From positions 124,001-188,000 of the forward strand of contig NZ_JACAXB010000020.1 in assembly GCF_013391415.1 (NCBI RefSeq): DNA of 64,000 nucleotides. Reading direction: 5' to 3'. Below are positions 52,054 to 61,744 of the stretch, piece by piece. Origin of the DNA: Aquitalea sp. LB_tupeE. GTDB taxonomy: Bacteria; Pseudomonadota; Gammaproteobacteria; Burkholderiales; Chromobacteriaceae. Position 1 is the first letter of the stretch, and every line of letters starts with the position of its first letter. Below the pieces are notes generated by a model. It was given only the letters and a program-made list of their open reading frames with translations, was not told where the DNA came from and searched no databases. A program made the translations under genes and the position numbers.

Positions 52054-53091
52054 TCAGGCCAGTCCGGTGGCTAGCGCCTGTGTCAGCTGTGCAGCAGGAA
52101 TGGCGCGGCAGCCACTGGCATTCTGCCCGCACCACAGCGGGGTGAAGTCGTCCCGCCCCTGCGCTTCGGCTGCCGCACGCAAGGGGGCGATGCGGGCAGT
52201 GGCCAGCGGGAAGTCCGGTACGCAGGCCGGGCGCGGGCCCAGCTCCTGCATCACCCGGTTAACGATGCCGCGTGCCGGTCTGCCGGTAAACAGGGTAGTG
52301 AGGGCGGTGTGCTCGGTTCGCGGGCTGGCCAGCGCCGCGCGGTGCAAAGGCGTGGTATCGGCTTCATCGCACAGCAGATACGCCGTGCCCACCTGTACGC
52401 CGGCAGCGCCCAGCCGCATGGCGGCGGCCACGCCATGGGCATCGGCAATGCCACCAGCGGCAATCACCGGCACATCCACCGCTGCGACAATCTGTGGTAA
52501 CAGGGCAAGACTGCCCAGCTGCTTGTCCAGATCCATGTCGAGAAACATGCCGCGATGCCCGCCTGCTTCCAGCCCCTGGGCAATGATGGCATCAGCGCCG
52601 TGCGCCGCCAGCCAGCGTGCCTCAGCCACCGTGGTGGCCGAAGACAGCACCTTGCAGCCTGCAGCCTTGACCTGCGCCAGCAAGGACGCGGCGGGCAGGC
52701 CAAAGTGAAAACTCACCACTGCCGGGCGGTAGCGGCTGACGATATCCGCCATCTCCTGGTTGAAGGGGGTGCGGCCAGGGCCGCTGCCGGGGGGCGGTGT
52801 GATGCCCATTTCCTGGTAGTAGGGTGTCAGCGCGGCCTGCCAGTCAGCCTGTTGCTGCGGGTCTGCACCGGGCGGCTGATGACAAAAGAAATTGAGATTG
52901 TAGGGGCGCCCGTCCAGCGTACGCATGGCTTCCAGTTCCTGCTGCAAGGCACTGGCCGAGAGCATGGCGGCGGGAAGAGAGCCCAAGGCGCCGGCCTGGC
53001 AAACCGCCAGCGCCAGGCGGCTGCCCTGTACGCCCGCCATCGGGGCTTGAATCAGAGAGTGGGAAATGTTCAGCCATTGCGACAGGTGCAT
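52054..53091 (-). CDS. Nitronate monooxygenase-like FMN protein (NPD/2-nitropropane dioxygenase family)
   Basis: The ATG at 53091 follows GGGAG by five bases and gives 345 residues. Motifs of class I nitronate monooxygenases are visible: IQAPMAGVQGSRLALAV, VVSFHFGLPA, AIIAQGLEAGGHRG (with the catalytic His), PVIAAGGIADAHGVAAAM and LGAAGVQVGTAYLL. It oxidises alkyl nitronates such as propionate-3-nitronate to the carbonyl plus nitrite. No operon partner is visible. Confidence 0.86.
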   Translation of the reverse strand: MHLSQWLNISHSLIQAPMAGVQGSRLALAVCQAGALGSLPAAMLSASALQQELEAMRTLDGRPYNLNFFCHQPPGADPQQQADWQAALTPYYQEMGITPPPGSGPGRTPFNQEMADIVSRYRPAVVSFHFGLPAASLLAQVKAAGCKVLSSATTVAEARWLAAHGADAIIAQGLEAGGHRGMFLDMDLDKQLGSLALLPQIVAAVDVPVIAAGGIADAHGVAAAMRLGAAGVQVGTAYLLCDEADTTPLHRAALASPRTEHTALTTLFTGRPARGIVNRVMQELGPRPACVPDFPLATARIAPLRAAAEAQGRDDFTPLWCGQNASGCRAIPAAQLTQALATGLA

Positions 53092-53312
53092 GTGTGCTCC
53101 CGATTTGCTAAAAGCCATCAGCTTAAGCTAATTGTCCTAGCTATTGGCAAGCACTGTGCAATTTGTAGCATGCGTGCTACCTGGGGGCTGTTTCTGTTGC
53201 AAATGGCTTTGCTTCTCCTGTCATTCTGGAGGATTTGCGCCATAATCCAGACAAAATGCCCGCCCATGCTGCCTGCAGGGCCATACAGAAGATAACAAAG
53301 GGCTGCCCTGCC

Positions 53313-56300
53313 ATGCTGACTGTCAAGCGCAAACTGTTGCTGCTTTCTCGCTATTTCTGGTTGATCCTGCTGCTATTCCTGGCTTTTGTGGCCAGCTTTG
53401 TGCTGTATGTGCGGGCAGAAAAGGCCATCGACCACGCCAATGATTTGCGCGAAACATCCATCCAGCTGGCCAATGAGCTGCGCCAGTCCTCGGACGATCT
53501 CACCCGCATGGTGCGTAGCTATGTGGTGACCGGCAATCCGCTGTATCAGCAGCACTATCGGGAAATCCTTGCCATTCGGGACGGCAAGGCAGCTCGGCCG
53601 GTGGATTACCAGAACATTTACTGGGATCTTGTTTTGGGTGATGACCATCGCCCGCAAACGGCTGTTGCCACGCCTTCCTTGCTGCAGCGCATGCAGGATG
53701 CCGGTGTTACCCGTGCCGAGCTGGCCCTCCTGGCCAGGGCGAAGGCCAATTCCGATGCGCTGACCAGCACCGAATGGGCGGCCATGCAACTGGTGGCAGA
53801 CAATCCGCCGCTGGATTCCCCCCAGCGCCTCTTCGCCATCCGCATGCTGCACGATGAGGCCTATCACCGCGCCAAGGCCAGCATCATGGAGCCAATCGCC
53901 CGCTTCAACCGGCTGGCTTCACAACGTACCGAGCAGGCCATCCACGATGCCGAACGCTATGCCTGGCAGCTGCGCATCGTGTTCATCACATTCGGCCTGT
54001 TGCTGTTGCCGTTGTTCTGGTCGCTGCGGCGTAATCTGCAGGGAATACTGGGGGCCAGTGTCGGCGAACTGCATGCCAGCATTGCTCGTCTGGGGCGAGG
54101 AGATTTCTCGCAAAGCATTGCGCCTGGGCCCGAACAGGAGGACAGCGTGATGGGCTGGCTGGCCCAGACCCGTCTGAAACTGAGCCTCATGGCGCAGGCA
54201 CAGCAAGCGGCTGATGTCCGTAACCAGCGGCTCAGCGGTCTGTACAACGCCTTGAGTCAGTGCAATCAGGCCATTGTGCGCAGCCGTAACGAGCGCGAGT
54301 TGTTCGAACAGATATGCCAGGCGGCGGTTGAACACGGTGGCATGAAAATGGTGTGGGTCGGTTTGCTGGATGAAACCGGGCAATCCATCCGCCCCTTGTG
54401 TGCCTGGGGGCAGGGCACCGACTACCTGATCGATCTGGTGTTACCCACCGATCCGGCCAACCCGCACAGTCAGGGTCCCACCGGTCAGGCGGTACTGAGC
54501 GGTCAGGCACAATGGCTGGCCGACTTCATGCACCACCCGGTTACCGCACCCTGGCATGCCCGCGCGGCCCAATATGGCTGGGGGGCTTCCGCCGCCTTGC
54601 CGCTGCATTGCAAGGGGCGCGTGGTGGGGGCCTTGACGCTGTACAGTGCCGAGCCCAATGCCTTTGATGCCGATGCGCGCAAGCTGATTGAAGAAATGGT
54701 GATGGACCTGGACTACGCGCTGGACAGTTTCCAGCGCGAACAGCAGCGCCAGCAGGCTGAAGCGGCCTTGCAGCAAAGCGAACAGCGTTTGCGCACCATT
54801 ATTGAAACCGAGCCTGAATGCATCAAGGTGCTGGATCGGGATGGGCGGCTGCTGGAAATCAACCGCGCCGGCATGGCCATGCTGCAGGCGGACAGCGTGG
54901 AGCAAGTGCGTCGGTATGGCGTACTGCATTTCGTGATGCCGGACTATCACGCCACCTTCTTGCACTTGCACCAGCAGGTGATGAACGGGGAAAGCGGCAC
55001 GCTGGAATTTGAAATCACCGGCTTGCAAGGCCAGCGGCGCTGGCTGGAGTCCCACGCTGCGCCGATGCGCGACGAGCAGGGGGAGATCAGCATGCTGCTG
55101 GCCATCACCCGCGACATCACCCAGCGCAAGCAGAATGAACAGCATATCCGTTACCTGGCGCACTACGATGTGCTGACCGGCCTGCCCAACCGGGTGAAGC
55201 TGGAGGAGGACGCCGAGCAAATGCTGGCCGGGCTGGATGAAGCGGACGATGTGCTGACCCTGATGTTCATGGACCTGGACCACTTCAAGGACATCAATGA
55301 TTCGCTGGGCCACAGTGTGGGCGATGCCCTGCTGGTGCAGCTGGCGGCACGCTTGCGTCAGGCAACACCGGCGGCTGCCTTACTGTCACGCCTGGGCGGG
55401 GATGAATTTGTCCTGCTGCTGCCCGGCATGGCGGCCGATGCGGCTGGCGATCTGGCAGAAACCCTGCTGCGGGACATGGCCCGCAGCTATCGGGTGGCAC
55501 CGTATGATCTGAATATTTCCGCCTCCATCGGCCTGGCCCTGTATCCACGGGATGGGCAGGATCTGGAAACCTTGTCCCGCCGTGCCGATGCGGCCATGTA
55601 TCAGGCCAAAAAGGCCGGACGCAGCTGCTATCGTTTTTATACCGCCGCGCTACAGGCCAAAACCGCACGCCACTTGCAGCTGGTCAACGCCTTGCGGGTG
55701 GCGTTGGAGCAGCAGCAATTCACCATTCATTACCAGCCGCAGATATCCATGAGCGATGGCCAGTTGCTGGGGGCCGAGGCCTTGTTGCGCTGGCATCATC
55801 CCGAGCTGGGCCATGTGTCGCCGGGCGAATTCATTCCGGTGGCGGAAGATTGCGGCCTGATTCTGCCGCTAGGCGAATGGGTGCTGCGCCAGGCAGTGCG
55901 GCAGGCCCGTCAGTGGCGTGATCAGGGCTTGCAGCTGGGCATGGCGGTCAATCTGTCGGCGGTGCAGTTCCGCCAGCCAGACCTGCCCGCACTGGTGGCC
56001 CGCATTCTGCAAGAAGAGGATTTGCCGGCCGATTGCCTGGAGCTGGAACTGACGGAAGGCGTGGCCATGTACGACCCGCAGCAGGCGGTGGCGATGATGA
56101 ATGCCCTGCATGAAAAGGGCGTGCGCATGGCGATTGACGATTTCGGCACCGGGTATTCCTCGCTCAACCTGCTCAAGCAGTTCCGCGTCTACAAACTGAA
56201 AATCGACCAGACCTTCGTACGGGATATTGTCACCGACCCGGAAGACCGGGCCATTGTGGCTGCCATCATCGACATGGCGGCCAATCTGGGCTTACTGACC

Positions 56301-56453
56301 ATTGCCGAAGGGGTGGAAACCGCCGAGCAGTACACGCTGCTGCGTGAACAGGGCTGTCAGGAGATGCAAGGCTATCTGTTCAGCCGCCCCTTGCCGCCGG
56401 CCGATTTCTTCGCGCTGGCCAGTCAAACGCCAACGCCCTTGCTGACGGTTTGA
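53313..56453 (+). CDS. Membrane GGDEF-EAL c-di-GMP protein with GAF and PAS domains
   Basis: A 1046-residue protein from the ATG at 53313. Helix 1 (about 12-32), a periplasmic region (about 33-215, helical, four-helix-bundle-like), helix 2 (about 218-238), HAMP (about 238-290), GAF (about 310-470), PAS (about 490-610), GGDEF with intact motif at 695-699 and EAL with E822-A823-L824. DDFGTGYSS, KIDQTFVRDI and IAEGVET support an active phosphodiesterase; RxxD-type inhibitory sites were not checked. It probably balances synthesis and hydrolysis of c-di-GMP in response to a periplasmic signal. Its stop is 20 bases from that of the convergent GGDEF-EAL gene. Confidence 0.9.
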   Translation: MLTVKRKLLLLSRYFWLILLLFLAFVASFVLYVRAEKAIDHANDLRETSIQLANELRQSSDDLTRMVRSYVVTGNPLYQQHYREILAIRDGKAARPVDYQNIYWDLVLGDDHRPQTAVATPSLLQRMQDAGVTRAELALLARAKANSDALTSTEWAAMQLVADNPPLDSPQRLFAIRMLHDEAYHRAKASIMEPIARFNRLASQRTEQAIHDAERYAWQLRIVFITFGLLLLPLFWSLRRNLQGILGASVGELHASIARLGRGDFSQSIAPGPEQEDSVMGWLAQTRLKLSLMAQAQQAADVRNQRLSGLYNALSQCNQAIVRSRNERELFEQICQAAVEHGGMKMVWVGLLDETGQSIRPLCAWGQGTDYLIDLVLPTDPANPHSQGPTGQAVLSGQAQWLADFMHHPVTAPWHARAAQYGWGASAALPLHCKGRVVGALTLYSAEPNAFDADARKLIEEMVMDLDYALDSFQREQQRQQAEAALQQSEQRLRTIIETEPECIKVLDRDGRLLEINRAGMAMLQADSVEQVRRYGVLHFVMPDYHATFLHLHQQVMNGESGTLEFEITGLQGQRRWLESHAAPMRDEQGEISMLLAITRDITQRKQNEQHIRYLAHYDVLTGLPNRVKLEEDAEQMLAGLDEADDVLTLMFMDLDHFKDINDSLGHSVGDALLVQLAARLRQATPAAALLSRLGGDEFVLLLPGMAADAAGDLAETLLRDMARSYRVAPYDLNISASIGLALYPRDGQDLETLSRRADAAMYQAKKAGRSCYRFYTAALQAKTARHLQLVNALRVALEQQQFTIHYQPQISMSDGQLLGAEALLRWHHPELGHVSPGEFIPVAEDCGLILPLGEWVLRQAVRQARQWRDQGLQLGMAVNLSAVQFRQPDLPALVARILQEEDLPADCLELELTEGVAMYDPQQAVAMMNALHEKGVRMAIDDFGTGYSSLNLLKQFRVYKLKIDQTFVRDIVTDPEDRAIVAAIIDMAANLGLLTIAEGVETAEQYTLLREQGCQEMQGYLFSRPLPPADFFALASQTPTPLLTV

Positions 56454-56473
56454 GGCCGGGTAGTGCGCACCGT

Positions 56474-59400
56474 TCACACCATGGCCAGCGGCTTGTAGGG
56501 CTGCTCATGTTGCAGCCAGTGTTGTAGCTCAGTGTCAGGCAGGGCCGGGCTGAACAGGTAACCCTGCTGTGCTTGGCAGCCCTGTTGCAGCATGAAGTGG
56601 TACTGGCTGCTTTGCTCCACGCCCTCGGCAATCACGGTCAGACCCAGGCTGTGTCCCAGTGCGATCACGGCCTTGCAGATGGCCGCGTCGTTGGGGTTGT
56701 CCAGCACATCGCGCACAAAGCTGCGGTCGATCTTGATCTGATCCAGCGGCAGGGTTTTCAGATAGGACAGTGACGAATACCCGGTGCCGAAGTCATCCAG
56801 CGCAAAGGTCACGCCCAGTGCGCGCAGCTGGTTCATCTTGTTGGCCGCGTCATCCAGCTTCATCAACAGCAGGCTTTCGGTGATTTCCAGCTTCAGCAAG
56901 GCCGGGTTGGCCCCGGTGTTGCTCAGTAACTGGCTGACACGTTCGACAAAATCAGTCTGGTGGAACTGGCGGGCACTGACATTGACGGCAATGCTCAAGG
57001 CCGACAAGTGTGGCTGCCCGGCCCATTGCGCCAGTTGCAAACAGGCCTGCTGCAATACCCAGTGGTCAATGGCCAGAATCAGATTGCTCTGTTCGGCCAG
57101 TGTGATGAAGCTGCCGGGCAGCATCAGCCCGTGTTGCGGATTGTGCCAGCGCAACAGGGCTTCCACGCTGTGGCATGGCTGCTGGTGGTGAACCTGCGGC
57201 TGGAAGTAAAGCTCGAACTGGCCTTGTTCCAGCGCCTGATGCAGTTCGGCTTCCAGCCGGGTGCGGTTATTGATTTCAGCTTGCATCAAGGGGTCGAAGA
57301 AGCGCAGGGTATTGCGACCGGCCGCCTTGGCCTGGTACATGGCCAGGTCGGCTTCCTTGAGAATGTCTTCACTACAGGCATGTTCCCGCGCAAACAAGGC
57401 AATACCCAGGCTGGAGCTGCTGCGGTAAGCATGGCCATTCAGGCTATAGGGCTGGTGCAGGGAGAGCAGGATCTTGCGGCCCACGGTTTCCGCCTCGCGT
57501 AGTGCCTGCTCGCGTTCCTCACCCAGGTTTTCCAGCATCACGATGAATTCATCCCCGCCCAGTCTGGCCACGGTGTCGCCAATACGCAGGCCCTCCAGCA
57601 GGCGGACGGCCACCTGTTGCAGCAGGATGTCACCCATATCGTGGCCCATGGTGTCGTTCAGCGACTTGAAATTGTCCAGGTCCAGGAACAGCAGGGCGCC
57701 GTACTGCTGTTTGCGCTTTGCGTTTTCCAGTGCATGTTGCAAGCGTTCCAGCAGCAGGCGACGGTTGGGCAGGTGGGTGAGCGGGTCGTAAAAGGCCAGC
57801 GTCTGGATTTTGTCTGCCGCCGCCTTGCGCTCGGTGATGTCCTGGAAAATGGCGACGAAATGGCTGGTGGCACCCTGTCCGTCCACCACTGCGGTGATGG
57901 TGAGCCATTCCGGGAAGACATCACCATTTTTCCGGGCATTCCAGATTTCACCCTGCCACACCCCCTGTGCCAGCAGAGCTTGCCACATTTGCTGGTAAAA
58001 GGCTGGCGGGTGACGGTGCGAGCTGAGGACCGCCGGCGTTTTGCCCACCACGTCCGCGCTGCTGTAGCCGGTGATTTTGCAGAACGAGGGGTTGACCCGC
58101 AGGATGACGCCCTGGTTGTCGGTCACCATGATGCCTTCCTGGGTCTGGAAGCTGGTGGCCGCAATGCGCAGTTCATCTTCCATAGCCTTGTTCTGGGTAA
58201 TGTCCATGACAAAACCGTGCCACAGCACCACATCGTCTTCCGCTTCCGGCATGGCGTCCACCAATAGCCATTTGATGCTGCCATCCGGCATGCAGATGCG
58301 GTATTCAGTCCGCCATTGTGTCAGCGTGCGGGCCGAATTCTGCAAGGCAGCCAGGAAATTTTCGTAGTCGTCGGGGTGCACCATTTCACGAATCGGGTCG
58401 GCACACTGGCGCACCGCTTCCGGGCGAATGCCGTAGATGTCGTAAAACGCTTCGCTGGCAAAAGGGAAACAGCCGTGACCATCGGTAAATAGCCGGTACT
58501 GGAACACCACACCGGGAATCTGCGACACGATCTTGCGCAACAGGCGGTTGGCCGCATGCTCGGCCGCTTGTTCTTCTTCGCGCTGAATCCGCTTTAACAG
58601 ACTGTTGAACGAGGTGGCCAGCAAACCCACTTCATCCTGATGGCAGACTGGCAAGGCTTGTCTGGGCAGTTCGCCATCGCCCATCCGGTTGAGCAGCCGG
58701 GTGGCTTCGGTCAGTGGCAGTAACTGGCGGCGCAGCCACCACCAGCTGATGCCTCCTGCCAGCACGGTGAGGCACAAGGCCATGCCGAACAACTGCTGTT
58801 GCAAGGCGCGGATGGAGGAAAAGGCTTCTGCTGCCGGCAGTACCGATTGCATCAGCCAGCCGGTGGATTTTATTTTCACGCTGGAAGACAGCTCCAGCAC
58901 ACCACGTGAGCTGATCGCAATGCCGGAGCCCTCGTAACCGTTGATATAGCGGTCATACACCGGGTTGATGCCCGGTGGCGGGCCGGATTTGAGCAGGCGC
59001 GCCTTGTCGGACGACATGATGTAGCGCCGGCTGGCAGGGGCGGTAATGAAGAAATTGCCGGTGGCACCATAGCGTGCATCGCTGATGGCATCCAGGAAGT
59101 TGGGCCGTGCCAGATTGGTCACCCCCATGATCAAGCCGACCAGCTTGCCGTGGCTGTCCAGCATGGGTTCCAGCATCGAAACCACCGGCTGGCCGGTGAA
59201 CTGGCCGTAAACCGGCTCGGTGATGTAATGACCGCCATGCTGCAAGGCCTGACGGAAAAAAGTGTGCTGCTGGTAGGTGCGGCCAAGTCGGCCCAGGTTT
59301 TCCGGAATGCTGGCCTGAACCGTTCCCTTCATATCCATCACCACGATGCCCCAGTTGAACATCATCAGCAAAATGGGACGGCGTTGCAGCTCGGGCTGGA

Positions 59401-59671
59401 TGGCAGCGGTGGTGAGTGGTTTGTCCTTGAACTGTACGGTAAGGGAATGCAGTGCCTGAATACGCTCATTGACCGAGCGATCCACCTCGTGCGCAGCCAG
59501 CGAAACGGCCGAAAGTTGCTGGGTGGAGATGGTGTTTTCCATCTGCTGGCGCAGGGTGTGGCTGATCAGCAAGGTAGCCAGCCACAGTGTCAGCACCAGT
59601 GCCAGCAACATGCCGAGGGTAAGGCGGGTACGCAGGGTGCGCCTGCCGTTCAGGGAAAAAGAAGGACTCAT
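56474..59671 (-). CDS. Membrane dCache-HAMP-PAS-PAS-GGDEF-EAL c-di-GMP protein
   Basis: A 1065-residue protein. Helix 1 (about 18-40), a periplasmic double-Cache-like domain (about 45-290, with VVMDMKGTVQASIPENLG, YITEPVYGQFTGQPVVSM, GVTNLARPNFLD), helix 2 (about 297-318), HAMP, two PAS domains (about 385-500 and 515-640), GGDEF at 705-709 and an EAL domain with E837. DDFGTGYSS and IAEGVEQ are intact, so both activities are possible. The dCache domain usually binds amino acids or other small metabolites. Confidence 0.9.
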   Translation of the reverse strand: MSPSFSLNGRRTLRTRLTLGMLLALVLTLWLATLLISHTLRQQMENTISTQQLSAVSLAAHEVDRSVNERIQALHSLTVQFKDKPLTTAAIQPELQRRPILLMMFNWGIVVMDMKGTVQASIPENLGRLGRTYQQHTFFRQALQHGGHYITEPVYGQFTGQPVVSMLEPMLDSHGKLVGLIMGVTNLARPNFLDAISDARYGATGNFFITAPASRRYIMSSDKARLLKSGPPPGINPVYDRYINGYEGSGIAISSRGVLELSSSVKIKSTGWLMQSVLPAAEAFSSIRALQQQLFGMALCLTVLAGGISWWWLRRQLLPLTEATRLLNRMGDGELPRQALPVCHQDEVGLLATSFNSLLKRIQREEEQAAEHAANRLLRKIVSQIPGVVFQYRLFTDGHGCFPFASEAFYDIYGIRPEAVRQCADPIREMVHPDDYENFLAALQNSARTLTQWRTEYRICMPDGSIKWLLVDAMPEAEDDVVLWHGFVMDITQNKAMEDELRIAATSFQTQEGIMVTDNQGVILRVNPSFCKITGYSSADVVGKTPAVLSSHRHPPAFYQQMWQALLAQGVWQGEIWNARKNGDVFPEWLTITAVVDGQGATSHFVAIFQDITERKAAADKIQTLAFYDPLTHLPNRRLLLERLQHALENAKRKQQYGALLFLDLDNFKSLNDTMGHDMGDILLQQVAVRLLEGLRIGDTVARLGGDEFIVMLENLGEEREQALREAETVGRKILLSLHQPYSLNGHAYRSSSSLGIALFAREHACSEDILKEADLAMYQAKAAGRNTLRFFDPLMQAEINNRTRLEAELHQALEQGQFELYFQPQVHHQQPCHSVEALLRWHNPQHGLMLPGSFITLAEQSNLILAIDHWVLQQACLQLAQWAGQPHLSALSIAVNVSARQFHQTDFVERVSQLLSNTGANPALLKLEITESLLLMKLDDAANKMNQLRALGVTFALDDFGTGYSSLSYLKTLPLDQIKIDRSFVRDVLDNPNDAAICKAVIALGHSLGLTVIAEGVEQSSQYHFMLQQGCQAQQGYLFSPALPDTELQHWLQHEQPYKPLAMV

Positions 59672-59833
59672 GTTTCTGCGTGCAATCCACGATTCTTGCT
59701 GACTGTCAGCATAGCGGAGGCATTACGCGCTGTGTGTCCTCTTGTCGGACAAAACCGCCAAAGTCTGAGGCTGATCAAGCTTATGACAAGCGGGCCGGGC
59801 CTGGGCGGTAGACCAGACCCGCCCGCAGAGGAC

Positions 59834-61036
59834 TTACCAGGTGGTTTCGCGGTCTGGAGTGGCGCTGATCTGGTGAATGGTCAGGTCGGCACCGTTGAAT
59901 TCTTCTTCTTCATCCAGACGAATGCCTACGGTTTTGCGCAGCAGCGCATACACCGCATAACCGCCGCCAAAACCGATGGCAATGCCGGCGACTGTGCCCA
60001 GCAGCTGGGAAATCAGGCTGACACCACCCAGACCGCCCAGCGCGCTCTGGCCAAAAATACCGGCAGCAATGCCACCCCAGGCACCACAAATGCCATGCAG
60101 CGGCCATACCCCCAGTACGTCGTCAATTTTCCAGCGGTTCTGGGTCTGGGTGAACAGCCAGACAAACATGCCACCGGCCACCAGCCCCACCACCAGCGCA
60201 CCCAGCGGGTGCATGATGTCCGAACCGGCACATACCGCCACCAGCCCGGCCAGCGGGCCGTTGTGAATGAAGCCCGGGTCGTTCTTGCCCGCCCACATGG
60301 CGCTGAGGGTGCCGCCCACCATGGCCATCAGCGAGTTGATGGCCACCAGGCCGGAAATACCGTCCAGACGCTGCGCACTCATCACATTGAAGCCGAACCA
60401 GCCGACAATCAGAATCCACGCGCCCAGAGCCAGAAACGGAATGGAAGAGGGCGGATGGGCGGAGATGCGGCCCTCCTTGCTGTAGCGGCCACGGCGCGCA
60501 CCCAGGTTCAGCACGGCAGCCAGGCCAATCCAGCCACCCACCGCATGCACTACCACCGAACCGGCAAAGTCATGGAAGGGCTGGCCAAAGCTGTGGCTCA
60601 GCCAGTCCTGCACGCCGTAGTGGTTGTTCCAGGCAATGCCTTCGAAAAAGGGATACACCAGTCCAACCAGCAAAAAGGTGGCGGCCGACTGCGGGTGGAA
60701 TTTGGCGCGTTCGGCAATGCCGCCGGACACAATGGCCGGAATGGCGGCGGCAAAGGTCAGCAGGAAGAAAAACTTCACCAGTTCATAACCGTGATGATCG
60801 GCGATATGGCGCGCATCACCCAGGAAGTTGACCCCGTAGGCCACGGTGTAACCGACAAAGAAGTAGGCAATGGCGGAGACGGCAAAGTCGGTCAGAATCT
60901 TCACCAGGGCATTCACCTGGTTTTTCTTGCGCACGGTACCCAGTTCCAGAAAGGCAAAACCGGCGTGCATGGCCAGAATCATGATGGCCCCGAGGAGCAG
61001 GAACAGTACGTCTGATGGCGCGTTGGCAGTTGGCAT
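59834..61036 (-). CDS. amt: Ammonium transporter
   Basis: Starting at ATG 61036 the product has 400 residues and 11 predicted helices. Conserved channel features are visible: GIAWNNHYGVQDW, HDFAGSVVVHAVGGWIGLAAVLNLGARRG (first pore His), and MHPLGALVVGLVAGG with WPLHGICGAWGGIAAG (second pore His). It takes up ammonium across the inner membrane. No glnK lies beside it, unlike most amtB genes. The promoter has sigma-54 and NtrC features, which fits induction in nitrogen limitation. Confidence 0.92.
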   Translation of the reverse strand: MPTANAPSDVLFLLLGAIMILAMHAGFAFLELGTVRKKNQVNALVKILTDFAVSAIAYFFVGYTVAYGVNFLGDARHIADHHGYELVKFFFLLTFAAAIPAIVSGGIAERAKFHPQSAATFLLVGLVYPFFEGIAWNNHYGVQDWLSHSFGQPFHDFAGSVVVHAVGGWIGLAAVLNLGARRGRYSKEGRISAHPPSSIPFLALGAWILIVGWFGFNVMSAQRLDGISGLVAINSLMAMVGGTLSAMWAGKNDPGFIHNGPLAGLVAVCAGSDIMHPLGALVVGLVAGGMFVWLFTQTQNRWKIDDVLGVWPLHGICGAWGGIAAGIFGQSALGGLGGVSLISQLLGTVAGIAIGFGGGYAVYALLRKTVGIRLDEEEEFNGADLTIHQISATPDRETTW

Positions 61037-61076
61037 GGCGAGTCCCGTTGTTATCGGCTGTTGTGGGACTGTGTAA

Positions 61077-61092
61077 AGCAAGGCGAATGCCA
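61077..61092 (-). promoter_or_regulatory. Sigma-54 promoter of amt
   Basis: On the minus strand TGGCATTCGCCTTGCT matches the -24/-12 consensus TGGCAC-N5-TTGCT with GG and GC exactly 10 bases apart, about 40 bases before the start codon. Confidence 0.82.
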
Positions 61093-61106
61093 GCTGGTGC
61101 TGATTT

Positions 61107-61121
61107 GCACCAATTTGGTCA
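61107..61121. promoter_or_regulatory. NtrC-like binding site, proximal
   Basis: GCACCA-ATT-TGGTCA matches the NtrC dyad GCACCA-N3-TGGTGC at 10 of 12 positions, just upstream of the sigma-54 promoter. An overlapping GGTGC/GCACC dyad is also present at 61096-61111. Confidence 0.6.
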
Positions 61122-61203
61122 TGGCATGCCCGAAAATGGCTGTATTTGGCGCTTAATTGGTGAACATCAGGCAGGGCGGTGTCGGCGCAAAAACGGTGCA
61201 TGC

Positions 61204-61218
61204 GCACCAAAGTGGTGT
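61204..61218. promoter_or_regulatory. NtrC-like binding site, distal enhancer position
   Basis: GCACCA-AAG-TGGTGT matches the NtrC dyad at 11 of 12 positions, about 120 bases upstream of the sigma-54 promoter, a typical enhancer distance. Confidence 0.75.
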
Positions 61219-61269
61219 GTTTTCGGGTGGTAATGCAATGATTTGGTGCGTAATAAGCGCATTGCCCGC

Positions 61270-61643
61270 CCCGTGCCGGTTACTCCTAACCTGCAACTGG
61301 TGTCCGTGGCTGCGGTGCCGGCAGCATACATCGCACAATATCCCTTGCTGCCTTGATCGGCACGGCATGAGGTTTGGCAACGTCGGTTTGTAATGGCTGA
61401 GGGGGATAATCCGCAGGCGATGGGTGGCGCGCTAGCCGCTGTTTTCCATGCTGGTGGAAGCCGCTTGCCCTGGTGCCGCGCTTTCTGGTGCCGCAGGAAG
61501 TCAGCAGTGGCAATCTGCTCATCCCCTGTGATATCTCCTTGCCCGGCGACAATGGCTATGACTTGGTTTGTCTGCCGGACCGTCAGCAATCACTACCCCT
61601 CCGGGCGTTTGCCGACTGGTTATTGCAGCAGGCAACACAGTAG
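61270..61643 (+). pseudogene. Remnant of a LysR-family regulator gene (C-terminal effector domain)
   Basis: Translation of 61464-61643 gives LALVPRFLVPQEVSSGNLLI, then a segment containing DISLPGDNGYDLVCLP and FADWLLQQ before a TAG stop, matching the end of GcvA-type LysR proteins. Upstream, another frame (from about 61297) reads LVSVAAVPAAYIAQYPLLP, like the LysR segment that precedes the second lobe, but is cut by a TGA at 61354. It continues as DNPQAMGGALAAVFHAGG up to about 61445, where one frameshift is needed to join the last part. The DNA-binding half is missing. So this is a decayed gene with at least one stop, one frameshift and a 5' deletion ending near the amt control region. The remaining 61219-61269 and 61644-61744 hold nothing recognisable. 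Confidence 0.72.
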
Positions 61644-61744
61644 CGGGAAAGCCTGACAAAGCAGGATGATTGAATGAAAAAAACAAGTAGAAATGCGTAT
61701 AAACAGCTACATTCAAACGGTGGCTTGAAAAAAAGAAAATCAAC

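Noticed and set aside
59150-61015. A 621-codon open frame on the plus strand
   Set aside because: It lies antisense to both the dCache GGDEF-EAL gene and amt, has a His/Gln/Gly-rich low-complexity translation and crosses the boundary between two well-supported genes. It is a by-product of GC-rich codon use.
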